DNA of 64,000 bases from Anabaena sp051781005 (lineage in GTDB: Bacteria; Cyanobacteriota; Cyanobacteriia; Cyanobacteriales; Nostocaceae). The translations under genes were made by a program, and so were the position numbers. Shown piece by piece: positions 44,793-53,366 of the stretch (the stretch's first letter is position 1; every line of letters begins with the position of its first letter). The stretch lies in assembly GCF_051781005.1 (NCBI RefSeq), contig NZ_JBPWOA010000032.1, positions 247,883 through 311,882 of the forward strand, in the 5' to 3' direction. Below the pieces are notes generated by a model that saw only the letters and a list, made by a program, of their open reading frames with translations, made no database searches and was not told the origin of the DNA.

Positions 44793-45001
44793 TGCTTTTA
44801 TATCCTCAGTAATATTTACTGTATTACTAAAGTCATATGCACCTCTATTCCTAAAGTCCTATTTATCACGATTGCCAAAGCTACAAGTAAAACTATTGAC
44901 AAAATATAAGAAACATAGGGAACTGTTTAATGTCAAAATTGTCTAGGTAGTTAACAGAACAGTTAACAAAAAGAACACATAATTTTTACAGGGTAAAACC
45001 A

Positions 45002-46240
45002 ATGTTAAATTTAAATCGTTTGCAATCACAAACAGCCTTACTGATGGCTTTGAGTGTCACAGTTGGTACTGTAGCTCCCTTAATCACAGCTACACCCTCC
45101 TTAGCTCAAACTAGTTTTTCAGATGTCTCATCTAACTACTGGGCATCACAATTTATTCAACAATTATCACAACGGGGTGTAATTGCAGGATTTCCTGATG
45201 GTACATTCCGGCCAGAAGAACCGGTCACACGCGCTCAATTTGCCGCGATGATTAACAAGGCTTTTAACAAGTCAGCACAACGGCAAGCAATCAATTTTAA
45301 CGACGTACCCAGTAATTATTGGGCATACAGCGCCATTCGGCAAGCCTACACCATCGGTTTTCTATCTGGATATCCAGGCAATGTCTTCAGACCTAACCAA
45401 GCTATTCCCCGCGAACAAGTTTTAGTTTCCCTGGCTAACGGTTTGGAATATGCTGCTACTAGTAATGTTGAAAGCACTTTGGGATACTTCAACGATTCCG
45501 CTAGTATTTCTAGCTACGCTCGCACTCCCATTGCTGCGGCAACAGAAAGGTCTATTGTAGTCAACTATCCTAATGTTAACTTTCTCAATCCTGGTGTTAC
45601 CGCTTCTAGGGCGCAGGTAGCAGCTTTTATTTACCAAGCATTGGTGAGTTCTAATCAAGCTACAGCAATTAACTCACCTTATATTGTTGCTCTTCAAACC
45701 ACTCCACCACTAACATCTATCACCATTCCTCAAGGAACTACTATTCCCGTCAAGTATGAAAAGGCAGAAAAAATTCTTGTCACCAAAGATGAAACTGCAC
45801 CTTTAACTTTGACAACATCACAAAATGTGATTACCCAAGATGGTGCGGTAGTGATTCCTGCTGGTAGCCAGGTTATAGGTGAACTCAGACCGGCACAGGG
45901 TGGTTCTCAATTTGTGGCTCAGAAATTAGTTTTGCCATCCGGTCAACAATATAACATTAGTGCAACTTCTAATGTGATCACCAAAACTGAAACTGTGAGA
46001 AAGGGAACTAGCACTAGTTCAATTATCAAAAATACCGTATTGGGTGCAGGAGCAGCAGCAGCGGTATCTGCGGTGACAGGCGATCGCGCTATTGCCACAG
46101 AAGAAGTGCTAGGAGGTGCTGGTATTGGGGCGCTAATTGGTCTTTTCTTTGGTAAGAGCAGCGTTGATTTAATTGCTATTGAACCCAACACTGATTTACA
46201 AATGACAATTAATCAAAACCTGTTAATCTCCTACCAATAA
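45002..46240 (+). CDS. SLH-domain exported protein
   Basis: 412 residues. The signal peptide ends near residue 36 (TPSLAQT). Three SLH-like repeats follow: FSDVSSNYWASQFIQQLSQRGVIAGFPDGTF, FNDVPSNYWAYSAIRQAYTIGFLSGYPGNVF, and a weaker third to about 220. The C-terminal ~180 residues repeat the domain of the protein at 44024: IPQGTTIPVKYEKAEKILV, VIPAGSQVIGELRPAQ, TVLGAGAAAAVSAVTGDRAIATEEVLGGAG. SLH repeats would tether this domain to the cell wall polymer. Separated from the preceding gene by 285 nt and probably expressed on its own. Confidence 0.8.
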   Translation: MLNLNRLQSQTALLMALSVTVGTVAPLITATPSLAQTSFSDVSSNYWASQFIQQLSQRGVIAGFPDGTFRPEEPVTRAQFAAMINKAFNKSAQRQAINFNDVPSNYWAYSAIRQAYTIGFLSGYPGNVFRPNQAIPREQVLVSLANGLEYAATSNVESTLGYFNDSASISSYARTPIAAATERSIVVNYPNVNFLNPGVTASRAQVAAFIYQALVSSNQATAINSPYIVALQTTPPLTSITIPQGTTIPVKYEKAEKILVTKDETAPLTLTTSQNVITQDGAVVIPAGSQVIGELRPAQGGSQFVAQKLVLPSGQQYNISATSNVITKTETVRKGTSTSSIIKNTVLGAGAAAAVSAVTGDRAIATEEVLGGAGIGALIGLFFGKSSVDLIAIEPNTDLQMTINQNLLISYQ

Positions 46241-46247
46241 CAAATAA

Positions 46248-46277
46248 TGTAGAGACGTTTCATGTAACCTCTCTACA
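46248..46277 (+). repeat. Hairpin repeat TGTAGAGA...TCTCTACA
   Basis: A 12-bp stem with one mismatch (TGTAGAGACGTT / AACCTCTCTACA) just after the SLH gene stop. A frequent Nostocales spacer repeat; no T-run follows. Confidence 0.55.
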
Positions 46278-46412
46278 AAGATAGGACTTACGCACTCAGC
46301 CAAGTTGATAACGACGGTAGAATAGGCGTTTCAACTTCTGGAGAGATTCTTCGCTGCGCTCAGAATGACAGTTTTCCGTTTCAGTGCGTGAGTCCTGAAA
46401 GAAACATCTCTA

Positions 46413-47765
46413 CTAGCGTTTAACTTCAGGTAGCCAAATAATAAATTTTGTTCCTGGGTTTGGAAGTGAATTCATGTTTGAGTTAAATGCAGGGCTGAAA
46501 ACCTCTATTTCACCTTGCATTTGTTCTATTAATTGTTTTGCGATCGCAATTCCTAAACCTGTACCGGGAATTTCTGTTTGTGCTTGTACACCTCGGTAAT
46601 GTCTTTCCCCCAGATGTTCTAAATCTTCCGGTGGAATACCAGGTCCATTATCACTAATCGCTATTCCTTGAAAATTAGTTCTTTTTTGCCCTGCTTGAAT
46701 CCAAATTTTACCGCCAGCGGGGGTATACTTTAAAGCATTATCAATAATATTACTCAAAACTTCTTGTAATGCTTTGATATTAGCTCTTACCAACGGTAAA
46801 TTTTCAGGAATATCTGCAATCAAATCGAGATTGCGTTCTTGGGCAATAGCTTGAGTCGATATTAATAATGGTACTAATAAATCTGTTAGTGAGCAATCAG
46901 TTACCTTTTCCCCTGTTCCCGGCAATAATAGCAGTGGCTTGGCATCTTTTCGTACAGATGCTTCCACAACTTGAGATTCTCTAAGAGAAATTGGTCTTAA
47001 ATCTGCCTCACTGAGGTCAATTACTTGATCAAACTGTTGCAGCAATTCTTGCAAGCGATCGCTCTCCCGGACGATACTAGTTGCTACATCCCGATTAGTA
47101 TCTCCTGGTCGCAGTCGCTTAAATAGCAGTTTACCAAAAGTGCGGATAGCGGTTAAAGGGTTGCGAAACTGGTGCAAAAGATTATCTAATAAATCCCGTT
47201 GTGCTTCCTGGAGAATTTGTTGCTGATGTAACTGCTGCTCCAACCAAGCCCGACGTTGATCTAAAATACAAGCGATCGCTATAGTTTGGGCTATCCGTTG
47301 AATTTCTCTTTCCTCCCCTTCATCCCAGGCTCTGTCCTCCCTCCCTGTCACCAACAATCCCATCATCACACCCTCATAGATCAGCGGTAAAACAATTTGA
47401 TTACCACAGAACATCTCTTCATCTTCTAAATTGGGTTGGGCTGTATCTGTACTTGCAGATTCCTGTAAAGGAGTAGGAGGTATTGATCCTGCTGTCAGTA
47501 ACTTCCCCCGCTGATTTGGTAATCTCAAAACCGAATCAGATTGTATTTGCTTACCTAATGCCGCCTCTGCTAATTGCTCCCTTTGCCTTAATACTGAAGT
47601 TTCCGGGTAAACAACCACCGGAATTAGTTGTGCCTCACCCGTAGAAGTTTCTACTAATTCTTGTGTTAAATATACAACACTCAAAGACGCTCCCAGTCCT
47701 TGGGTTAACAGCGATATTTGCTCTCGACACAGAGCAATAAAATCAGAACTGGCAGACATTAACAT
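46413..47765 (-). CDS. GAF-domain sensor histidine kinase, Hik2/CSK-like
   Basis: 450 residues, soluble. An N-terminal GAF domain (about 5-180) with a Cys in FIALCREQISLLTQGLG is followed by a helical H-box region LLHQFRNPLTAIRTFGKLL (about 205-225), N-box NIIDNALKYTPAGG, DNGPGIPPEDL and GTGLGIAIA. The LHQxRNPLTAxRTFGKLL box and early Cys fit the cyanobacterial Hik2 / chloroplast sensor kinase (CSK) group, which binds an Fe-S cluster and adjusts photosystem gene expression in response to plastoquinone redox state (family knowledge; assignment by eye). No regulator gene is adjacent, as is usual for Hik2. Confidence 0.65.
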   Translation of the reverse strand: MLMSASSDFIALCREQISLLTQGLGASLSVVYLTQELVETSTGEAQLIPVVVYPETSVLRQREQLAEAALGKQIQSDSVLRLPNQRGKLLTAGSIPPTPLQESASTDTAQPNLEDEEMFCGNQIVLPLIYEGVMMGLLVTGREDRAWDEGEEREIQRIAQTIAIACILDQRRAWLEQQLHQQQILQEAQRDLLDNLLHQFRNPLTAIRTFGKLLFKRLRPGDTNRDVATSIVRESDRLQELLQQFDQVIDLSEADLRPISLRESQVVEASVRKDAKPLLLLPGTGEKVTDCSLTDLLVPLLISTQAIAQERNLDLIADIPENLPLVRANIKALQEVLSNIIDNALKYTPAGGKIWIQAGQKRTNFQGIAISDNGPGIPPEDLEHLGERHYRGVQAQTEIPGTGLGIAIAKQLIEQMQGEIEVFSPAFNSNMNSLPNPGTKFIIWLPEVKR

Positions 47766-48246
47766 TTTTTAGTTTTTGCTCAGAATTAAGGACTAGTACA
47801 AGAAGGCAGGAGGGAAGAAAGCAAGTTATATCAGATTTTTCAGCTTTTTTCACTAGATAGTTCTTTTTTCCTATGCTCCACTAGCAGAGAAAATGAAAAA
47901 AGACGCTAAATTGTTTACTATCTCATTTTATCAAGCTTACCTAAATCTTCTCATTAATGCTTTATTTCCGGGAATGATATTTTTAGTCAAGCATAGCGAA
48001 AAGAACTATCCGGTTAGAAAGGTTTACTCATTTGTATCAAACTACCTTTCTTCCCTTATAACTCCTGTTTTCTGCCTCCTGCCTTCCCACACAACCTAGT
48101 AATATTTTTTCTAAAGTTCAAACAGATAAATTTTGTTGTATCAAAACATTAAAAGCGCTTGATTTTTTAAACTACAACTCATATAATTACGACGGGTTTT
48201 GTAGCTATGACTACAATCTTTTAGCTTGAAAGAGGAGGACAATAGG
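47766..48246. other. Spacer with a doubtful 68-codon frame
   Basis: 481 bases between two divergent genes. A frame at 47893-48099 opens without a clear ribosome site and reads through CCTCCTGCCTTCCC-type low-complexity sequence at its end, which also occurs inverted near 47803; it is probably not a gene. Near the right end lies a GTA-N8-TAC sequence (48201-48214) overlapping a TACAAT -10-like hexamer. Confidence 0.5.
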
Positions 48247-48564
48247 TTGGCAAGGAGACGTAAACGGAAAAGTCGTCGTCGCCAAGAAGGACGACGGATT
48301 TTAGAACACGTGCCTCAATATAGCATCGAGAGTGGCGAAGATAAACCTGTGACAGCAGCGAGAAAATTCATTCAAGCTGAGGGTATTTTGCCTCCTGCCT
48401 TGCTACTTGTAAAAAGAAACGAACACACCACAGACCGTTATTTCTGGGCTGAAAAAGGTCTGTTTGGCGCTCAATACGTAGAAGAAAATCATTTCTTGTT
48501 TCCCAGCTTGCGAGTTTTGGAACCTCCTGCTGGTCAAGAATTAGTGGCTGTGGGCAGTCGCTAA
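48247..48564 (+). CDS. DUF3155 protein
   Basis: 105 residues from TTG 48247, chosen because a near-perfect AGGAGG lies 8 nt upstream (48233-48238). A TTG at 48226 would place that ribosome site inside the gene. The N-terminus is strongly basic (ARRRKRKSRRRQEGRRIL), the rest compact: AARKFIQAEGILPPALLLVKR, DRYFWAEKGLFGAQYVEENHFLFPSL. This fits DUF3155, a cyanobacterial family of unknown function. The Arg-rich start could bind RNA or DNA (inference). Confidence 0.8.
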   Translation: MARRRKRKSRRRQEGRRILEHVPQYSIESGEDKPVTAARKFIQAEGILPPALLLVKRNEHTTDRYFWAEKGLFGAQYVEENHFLFPSLRVLEPPAGQELVAVGSR

Positions 48565-48988
48565 CATCTAAAATGAGCCTCTTCCGCATTAAATCTGACT
48601 TCTGACTCTGACATTAATTAACTGGCAAAATTGCTCAGTTTATGCAAAAATTCAATTTTTTTTAAGTTTGTAGCTGAACTGCCAGTAGAGCTTCTCCAAA
48701 TTGGAACATCAACTCCTTTGCAGCCGACTCAGTTGCCGGAATTGATATCTAGTATGCTGATGCAGCAGGGAGTAGCAACAGAGATAAACGCATTTACAAG
48801 CATTTTAATCGTGTTATTATGATTTGGATTGCCAAGACCCTCTGTCAACCAATCTAAGATTTTCCCTACGACAGAAGTCGTAAGAAAAACTGCCAACGCT
48901 AGATTTGTTTTGCCTCCTCCCTACTGTTCCGTTTTTTCAACAGTCAGTCAGAAGTCCGCACTTCATCATTAGGTGATTGTCTTAGCAA
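48565..48988. other. Non-coding spacer, nothing recognised
   Basis: 424 bases between convergent genes. A 63-codon frame at 48631-48822 contains a plausible-looking ELPVELLQIGTSTPLQP segment but begins in a T-rich run without a ribosome site; it may be a decayed remnant. No hairpin or repeat stood out. Confidence 0.45.
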
Positions 48989-49525
48989 CTAAGTGAAATC
49001 AACCATCTCTAACTGTAAAGCCTTCTGTAACTCAGCAAGTTCATCTCGATGGCCAATCACAGTTATTTTACTTGAGGAGTGTTGTTCCCTTTGGATTGAT
49101 TCCATTTTGAGTGACACTTTCTCAAGTCTTCCAGATTTTTGCCAATAAAATATACCACTTAAAGGTGACAGCAGCACTAAAGAAAATAAAAATGGACTTT
49201 GACTAGAAAAAAGTTGAGCTAAAACTAGTGATAGACAAGCAAAGCCAACAGCTGCTAAAAAAGTCAAAAATATAGCTAAAAACCAACTAGGTCTGACAAA
49301 CCCTTCAAAAGTCACTTGATTCTTTTCTTTATCTACAGATGTCACACGATAGGATCGGGATAAAAAATACTCTTTCAACTGGCTCATCAAAGCGGCTTCA
49401 TCTTGCTCAGATATTAATTGCGCTCTTTCTATGCGGTCTTTAGTAGAAGCGCGAATAAAAAAGAATAGCCCCACCGATAACAACAAAGTTAGCAGGAACG
49501 TAGATGGCACAATAGCAGTATCCAT
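48989..49525 (-). CDS. Cofactor assembly of complex C subunit B (CCB-type)
   Basis: 178 residues. An N-terminal span (STFLLTLLLSVGLFFFIRAS) is followed by the characteristic TKDRIERA, then a charged section and two further spans (FLAIFLTFLAAVGFACLSLVLAQLF, FLFSLVLLSPLSGIFYW), with a soluble C-terminus EKVSLKMESI. The family acts in covalent attachment of haem ci to cytochrome b6 on the stromal side. It is transcribed convergently with DUF3155 and divergently from DUF3611. Which plant CCB paralogue it matches cannot be settled here. Confidence 0.75.
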   Translation of the reverse strand: MDTAIVPSTFLLTLLLSVGLFFFIRASTKDRIERAQLISEQDEAALMSQLKEYFLSRSYRVTSVDKEKNQVTFEGFVRPSWFLAIFLTFLAAVGFACLSLVLAQLFSSQSPFLFSLVLLSPLSGIFYWQKSGRLEKVSLKMESIQREQHSSSKITVIGHRDELAELQKALQLEMVDFT

Positions 49526-49629
49526 AATTAATTGTTACTTTTTGACTGGATCAGACTTACTTATTATCAATTATTATTGATGAGGATTGTCAGGATTTTA
49601 AGCGTATACAATAATTGTTTTTTAGTAAT

Positions 49630-49657
49630 CCCCAATCCCCAGTCCCCAATCCCCAGT
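49630..49657. repeat. CCCCAAT/CCCCAGT heptamer array
   Basis: Four 7-bp units alternating CCCCAAT and CCCCAGT end 5 nt before the DUF3611 start codon, taking the place where a ribosome site would be expected. Confidence 0.75.
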
Positions 49658-49662
49658 TTTTT

Positions 49663-50232
49663 ATGTCACAAAACTCCGAAACCCCATCAACTAATCTCCT
49701 TGCGATCGCTAAACATTTTCGCTTGGCAGGTTGGATTAGTCTATGGATTCAACTAGTACTGGGTGTCATTTCTGGGATTATTGTTTTATTATTTGCCATC
49801 TTTAGTCAAAGATCAGGAAGTCCTAATAACAATCCTGGAACTGGATTTGGTGTATTTCTGGCTATTTGTGGACTGGTTGTTTTAGGTGTGGGAATTTACT
49901 TAGCCTATCGTTACACCACAATTGGCAAAAAATTACAATCACCCAATCCTAGCAATCGCCCACGTAAACTCGAAACAGTGCAAGTTTTAAGATTGGGGCT
50001 ATGGGTGAATTTAGGAGGAATCCTGGTTACTCTATTAGGAGCGCAAGCGATCGTCGGTACACTGGTAGCCAGGTCAATATCTCCCCAAGCCGTAACTACC
50101 CAACTATTCGACCCTACGCGGATTATTAGTGGTTTAGATATGCTCGTAGTTCAAGCAAACACAAACACCATTTCAGCCCACTTTGCAGGACTGCTTGTGT
50201 CCCTATTTTTACTAAATCGCATTACCAAGTGA
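49663..50232 (+). CDS. DUF3611 membrane protein
   Basis: 189 residues from ATG 49663; a start at 49615 would read through the heptamer array. Four hydrophobic spans: WISLWIQLVLGVISGIIVLLF, GVFLAICGLVVLGVGIYLAY, LWVNLGGILVTLLGAQAIVGTL, and a C-terminal HFAGLLVSLFLLN. Features of DUF3611 (a cyanobacterial and plastid membrane family of unknown function) include AKHFRLAGWISLW and LDMLVVQANTNTISAHFAGL. There is no Shine-Dalgarno sequence upstream because of the repeat. Confidence 0.8.
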   Translation: MSQNSETPSTNLLAIAKHFRLAGWISLWIQLVLGVISGIIVLLFAIFSQRSGSPNNNPGTGFGVFLAICGLVVLGVGIYLAYRYTTIGKKLQSPNPSNRPRKLETVQVLRLGLWVNLGGILVTLLGAQAIVGTLVARSISPQAVTTQLFDPTRIISGLDMLVVQANTNTISAHFAGLLVSLFLLNRITK

Positions 50233-50309
50233 GAATTTCAGAAAGAAATGATATAACAACTTAGAATCGACCAAAAACAGCCAATAAATGCTAGATTTTA
50301 AACAAATTT

Positions 50310-50478
50310 CTCTTTCTCGTTCTCATACTCTGTATGGAAATGAATTCTAACAAATTTCTCGTTTTCTCGTTCCCATACTCTGTATGGGAATGAATTCTAG
50401 AAGGCTCTGCCTTCCTTTTGTGACAGATTTAGGCAGAGTCTTGTGATAGCATTCCCCAATCAAAGACTGAGAGCGAGA
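50310..50478. repeat. Multi-hairpin dispersed repeat (copy 2, inverted)
   Basis: Carries two CATACTCTGTATGG palindromes in tandem, GAATTCTAGAAGGCTCTGCC and a decayed AGGCAGAG...GATAGCATTCCC tail, matching 43777-43908 in reverse. The spacer 50233-50571 holds no gene. Confidence 0.7.
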
Positions 50479-50571
50479 TATGGTAAGGATTTGGGTTTAA
50501 GTTGACAATCATGAGCATTGCGCTAAACCCCTACTATTAACAATTGACAACTAACAACTGACAACCAAAAA

Positions 50572-51852
50572 ATGCTGGATATTAAACAAATTAGAGAAAA
50601 TCCTCAACTCGTACAAGACAAGTTGAACAGTCGTAGTGGTAAATACGACATTCAGCCCATATTAGATTTGAGCCAAAAACAGCGGGAATTAGAAACAAAA
50701 CGCAATGAACTCCAAGCCCGTAGCAATGAAATTGGTAAACTAGTCGGACAAAAAGTAAAATCTGGTGTTAATCCTCAAGATCCAGAAATTCAAGCTTTAA
50801 AAGACGAAGGAAACACTCTCAAAACCACATTAAGCGAATTAGAACCCCAGGAAAAAGAATTAAAAGCCCAAATTCAAGAATTACTCTTAGCACTTCCTAA
50901 TTTACCCAGTGATTCTACACCCATTGGTACAAGTGAAAACGATAACGCAGAAGTGAGAAAATGGGGAGATGAATATATACCCCAAAACCAGAATATTGTA
51001 CCACATTGGGAAATTGGGGAAAAATTGGGAATTCTCAATTTTGAAAGAGCCGTAAAAATTGCCCAAAGTCGGTTTGTGAGTTTGATAGGTGCGGGTGCAG
51101 CTTTAGAAAGAGCATTAATTCAGTTTATGCTTTCTAAACATATTGAAAATGGGTATATAGAAGTTAGTCCACCGTTGTTAGTAAATACTGATTCCTTAAC
51201 GGGAACAGGACAATTACCAAAGTTTGCAGAAGAAAGTTTTAAATGTGCAGATGATGAATTGTGGTTAATTCCTACTGCGGAAGTTCCGGTAACAAATTTT
51301 TATCGGGGGGAAATTATTAACGCGGAAGAATTACCAATTTATCACTGTGCATATACTCCATGTTTTCGTCGAGAAGCTGGAAGTTATGGACGGGATATGC
51401 GGGGTTTAATTCGGTTGCATCAATTCAATAAAGTGGAGTTAGTGAAATTAGTAAAACCGGAAGATTCTTTTGATGAATTAGAGAAATTAGTAGGAAGTGC
51501 AGAGAGTATTTTACAAGCTTTAAAATTGCCTTATCGGGTGATTAATTTATGTACTGCTGATTTAGGTTTTGGGGCAACAAAGACCTATGATTTAGAGGTG
51601 TGGTTGCCATCTTCTGGGAAGTATCGAGAGATTTCTAGTTGTTCTAATTGTGTTGATTTTCAAGCACGAAGGGCGGATATTCGGTTTAAGGAAGGGGGGA
51701 AGAAAGGGACGCAATTTGTGCATACTTTAAATGGTTCTGGTTTAGCTGTGGGAAGGACTATGGCGGCGATTTTGGAGAATTATCAGCAACCAGATGGGAC
51801 GATTAAAGTACCGGAGGTATTGCAGGTTTATTTGGGTAGGGAGGTGTTGTAA
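50572..51852 (+). CDS. serS: Seryl-tRNA synthetase
   Basis: 426 residues, full length. The N-terminal antiparallel coiled-coil arm (about 25-100) contacts the tRNA variable arm. The class II catalytic core has motif 2 (CFRREAGSYGRDMRGLIRLHQF, about 263-285) and motif 3 (GSGLAVGRTMAAILEN, about 388-403). The motif for serine and ATP binding, TAEVPVTNFYRGE, is present. It charges tRNA-Ser (and tRNA-Sec where present). ATG 50572 is followed by the usual MLDIKQIRENP. A hairpin follows 65 nt downstream. Confidence 0.97.
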   Translation: MLDIKQIRENPQLVQDKLNSRSGKYDIQPILDLSQKQRELETKRNELQARSNEIGKLVGQKVKSGVNPQDPEIQALKDEGNTLKTTLSELEPQEKELKAQIQELLLALPNLPSDSTPIGTSENDNAEVRKWGDEYIPQNQNIVPHWEIGEKLGILNFERAVKIAQSRFVSLIGAGAALERALIQFMLSKHIENGYIEVSPPLLVNTDSLTGTGQLPKFAEESFKCADDELWLIPTAEVPVTNFYRGEIINAEELPIYHCAYTPCFRREAGSYGRDMRGLIRLHQFNKVELVKLVKPEDSFDELEKLVGSAESILQALKLPYRVINLCTADLGFGATKTYDLEVWLPSSGKYREISSCSNCVDFQARRADIRFKEGGKKGTQFVHTLNGSGLAVGRTMAAILENYQQPDGTIKVPEVLQVYLGREVL

Positions 51853-51916
51853 ATGCAAGAAATTAGGACTGATAATACCTTGAGATAACATCCTAAGATA
51901 TCAAGAAAAATAATGT

Positions 51917-51942
51917 ATAATCACCCCTGTACGGGTGATTAT
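51917..51942 (+). terminator. Hairpin after serS
   Basis: ATAATCACCC-CTGTAC-GGGTGATTAT, a perfect 10-bp stem; the tail is AGAGAAAAAC, not T-rich, so on the other strand (TTTTTCTCT) it could end transcription of the convergent gene at 51995 instead. Confidence 0.6.
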
Positions 51943-51994
51943 AGAGAAAAACTATTTATTAAGGTAACTCAATATCATCGATCAATTGTTCGTC

Positions 51995-52309
51995 TTATGT
52001 TTCAAACCATAATGATGTTGGAAATTTTTCGGCGGAAATTACAATGCCAAGATCAAATTTAATTGCTCTATTTATCTTAGGCATAATTACTGTTTCATCT
52101 AGTATTTCCCAAATTGGATCATACTCAACAATATCTATTGCACCATTTCCGTAAGAGTAAAAAGCTGTCATCATTTCTAATCCGTCTAGTACAGCTTCAA
52201 GATATTTTTTTTCCGTGAAATTCCAGTTACTACAAGAAGATAATATATTCGCTTTCTTTTTTGCAAAATTTTCTGCTTCTACAATCGTAGCCATATCATC
52301 TTGAGCCAT
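51995..52309 (-). CDS. Hypothetical protein (104 aa)
   Basis: Unrecognised. ATG 52309 has AGAGGT 6 nt upstream, and a second ATG follows five codons later. The product is acidic and soluble with WNFTEKKYLEAVLDGLEMMTAFYSYG and YDPIWEILDETVIMPKINRAIKF. It ends in a hairpin shared with serS on the convergent side. No conserved domain is apparent; possibly a restricted accessory gene. Confidence 0.6.
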   Translation of the reverse strand: MAQDDMATIVEAENFAKKKANILSSCSNWNFTEKKYLEAVLDGLEMMTAFYSYGNGAIDIVEYDPIWEILDETVIMPKINRAIKFDLGIVISAEKFPTSLWFET

Positions 52310-52441
52310 TTTTTACCTCTGACAGTTGAAATTATTCTATATTATATCAATATCAATGCTAAATCAGCTATGAGCAGTGCGATCGCTCATCTCGTAGAGT
52401 GCGTTAATCAAATGTAATGCACCGTTTTCTATTAATATTTA

Positions 52442-52573
52442 ACTGTCTGAATCAGGATAACCAGGATTAACAGGATTATATTTGATGTTGATACTCTGGA
52501 ATATTACAATTAGCGCAATTTATGAAGATGTAGATTAATATTCATAAATCATCCTGTACATCCTGATTCTGAC
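52442..52573. repeat. AATCAGGAT/ATCCTGATT palindromic element (copy 1)
   Basis: Left arm GAATCAGGATAACCAGGATT and right arm CATCCTGATTCTGAC enclose GAAGATGTAGATTAAT. Related elements lie at 53013-53086 and 53094-53254. The spacer 52310-52624 holds this element and HIP1 but no gene. Confidence 0.65.
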
Positions 52574-52624
52574 AAAAAGTGATTATACATATTATAATTA
52601 CATTATAATCCTAGAGATAAAACT

Positions 52625-52834
52625 ATGACTATTGAACAAGCAGTTTTAGAAAACTTGCGGGAATTGCCAGCGGATAAACAACAAGAAGTTCTGGATTTTA
52701 TTCAACTTATCAAACATAAATTACCAGCAAAAAAACGCCGTACTCTTCCTGATTCTATCGCTGGTAAAGGTAAAACATTGGGTGATATTGTTAGTCCTAT
52801 TGTTAACGAAGAAGAGTGGGATTGTCTGAAGTAA
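52625..52834 (+). CDS. DUF2281-type antitoxin, no toxin next to it
   Basis: 69 residues: MTIEQAVLENLRELPADKQQ then EVLDFIQLIKHKL, a DUF2281 helical N-terminus like many VapB-type antitoxins, and a C-terminal tail SIAGKGKTLGDIVSPIVNEEEWD. Such genes are normally followed within a few bases by a PIN-domain toxin, but here the next ~500 bases are repeats with no reading frame resembling one. It is probably an orphan left after loss of the toxin. Confidence 0.75.
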   Translation: MTIEQAVLENLRELPADKQQEVLDFIQLIKHKLPAKKRRTLPDSIAGKGKTLGDIVSPIVNEEEWDCLK

Positions 52835-53012
52835 TTGTCCTTAGACATCGCTAAATTACAAAAATTGACGCAGTATTGTTTTTTTGTATAATTAATATGC
52901 TAATTAATTAGTTAAATTAATTATGAGAACACTAGCCTGTAAATGTTGGGTTTCGTTCCTCAACCCAACCTACGTAATTTTATTTTTTGAGCTTAACTGA
53001 TAAGTGTTGATT

Positions 53013-53254
53013 TCTGAAGATGTAGATTAATTTTAATAAAATATCCTGTACATCCTCAAATCCTGTGCATCCTGATTCTGACAAGAAAATTAACTGTCAG
53101 AATCAGGATATCCAGGATTAAAGGATTTTCAGGATTATATTTGATTTTGATATTATGGGATATTTGGATTAATGCAATTTCTGAAGATATAGATTAATTT
53201 TAATACAACATTCTGTAAATCCTCAAATCCTGAGCATCTTGATTCTGACAAGAA
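53013..53254. repeat. AATCAGGAT/ATCCTGATT palindromic elements (copies 2 and 3)
   Basis: At 53013-53086 a half element (GAAGATGTAGATTAATTTTA, then CATCCTCAAATCCTGTGCATCCTGATTCTGAC), followed at once by a full element 53094-53254 with left arm GTCAGAATCAGGAT and right arm AAATCCTGAGCATCTTGATT. The 532-bp spacer 52835-53366 is made mainly of these, plus a GGGTTTCG-TTCCTC-AACCC hairpin-like stretch near 52944. Confidence 0.65.
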
Positions 53255-53366
53255 AATTAACTGTTTTAACTACTGTTCGGTTGTGGGGTAGTATTAGCAT
53301 GGGAGTTGAAGTTAGAGTTGTGCGTTAAGTGTAAATCAAATGTAACGCACTGCTTTCGATATTGAT

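Noticed and set aside
47893..48099. 68-codon frame starting MKKDAKLF
   Set aside because: No clear ribosome site, C-terminal part is low-complexity spacer sequence, no recognisable domain.
48201..48214. GTA-N8-TAC as an NtcA site
   Set aside because: Only six fixed bases, expected about fifteen times by chance in a window of this size; spacing does not fit an NtcA-activated promoter. Kept only as a side remark.
48631..48822. 63-codon frame with ELPVELLQIG
   Set aside because: Begins in a T-rich run without ribosome site; might be a decayed gene but evidence is too thin.
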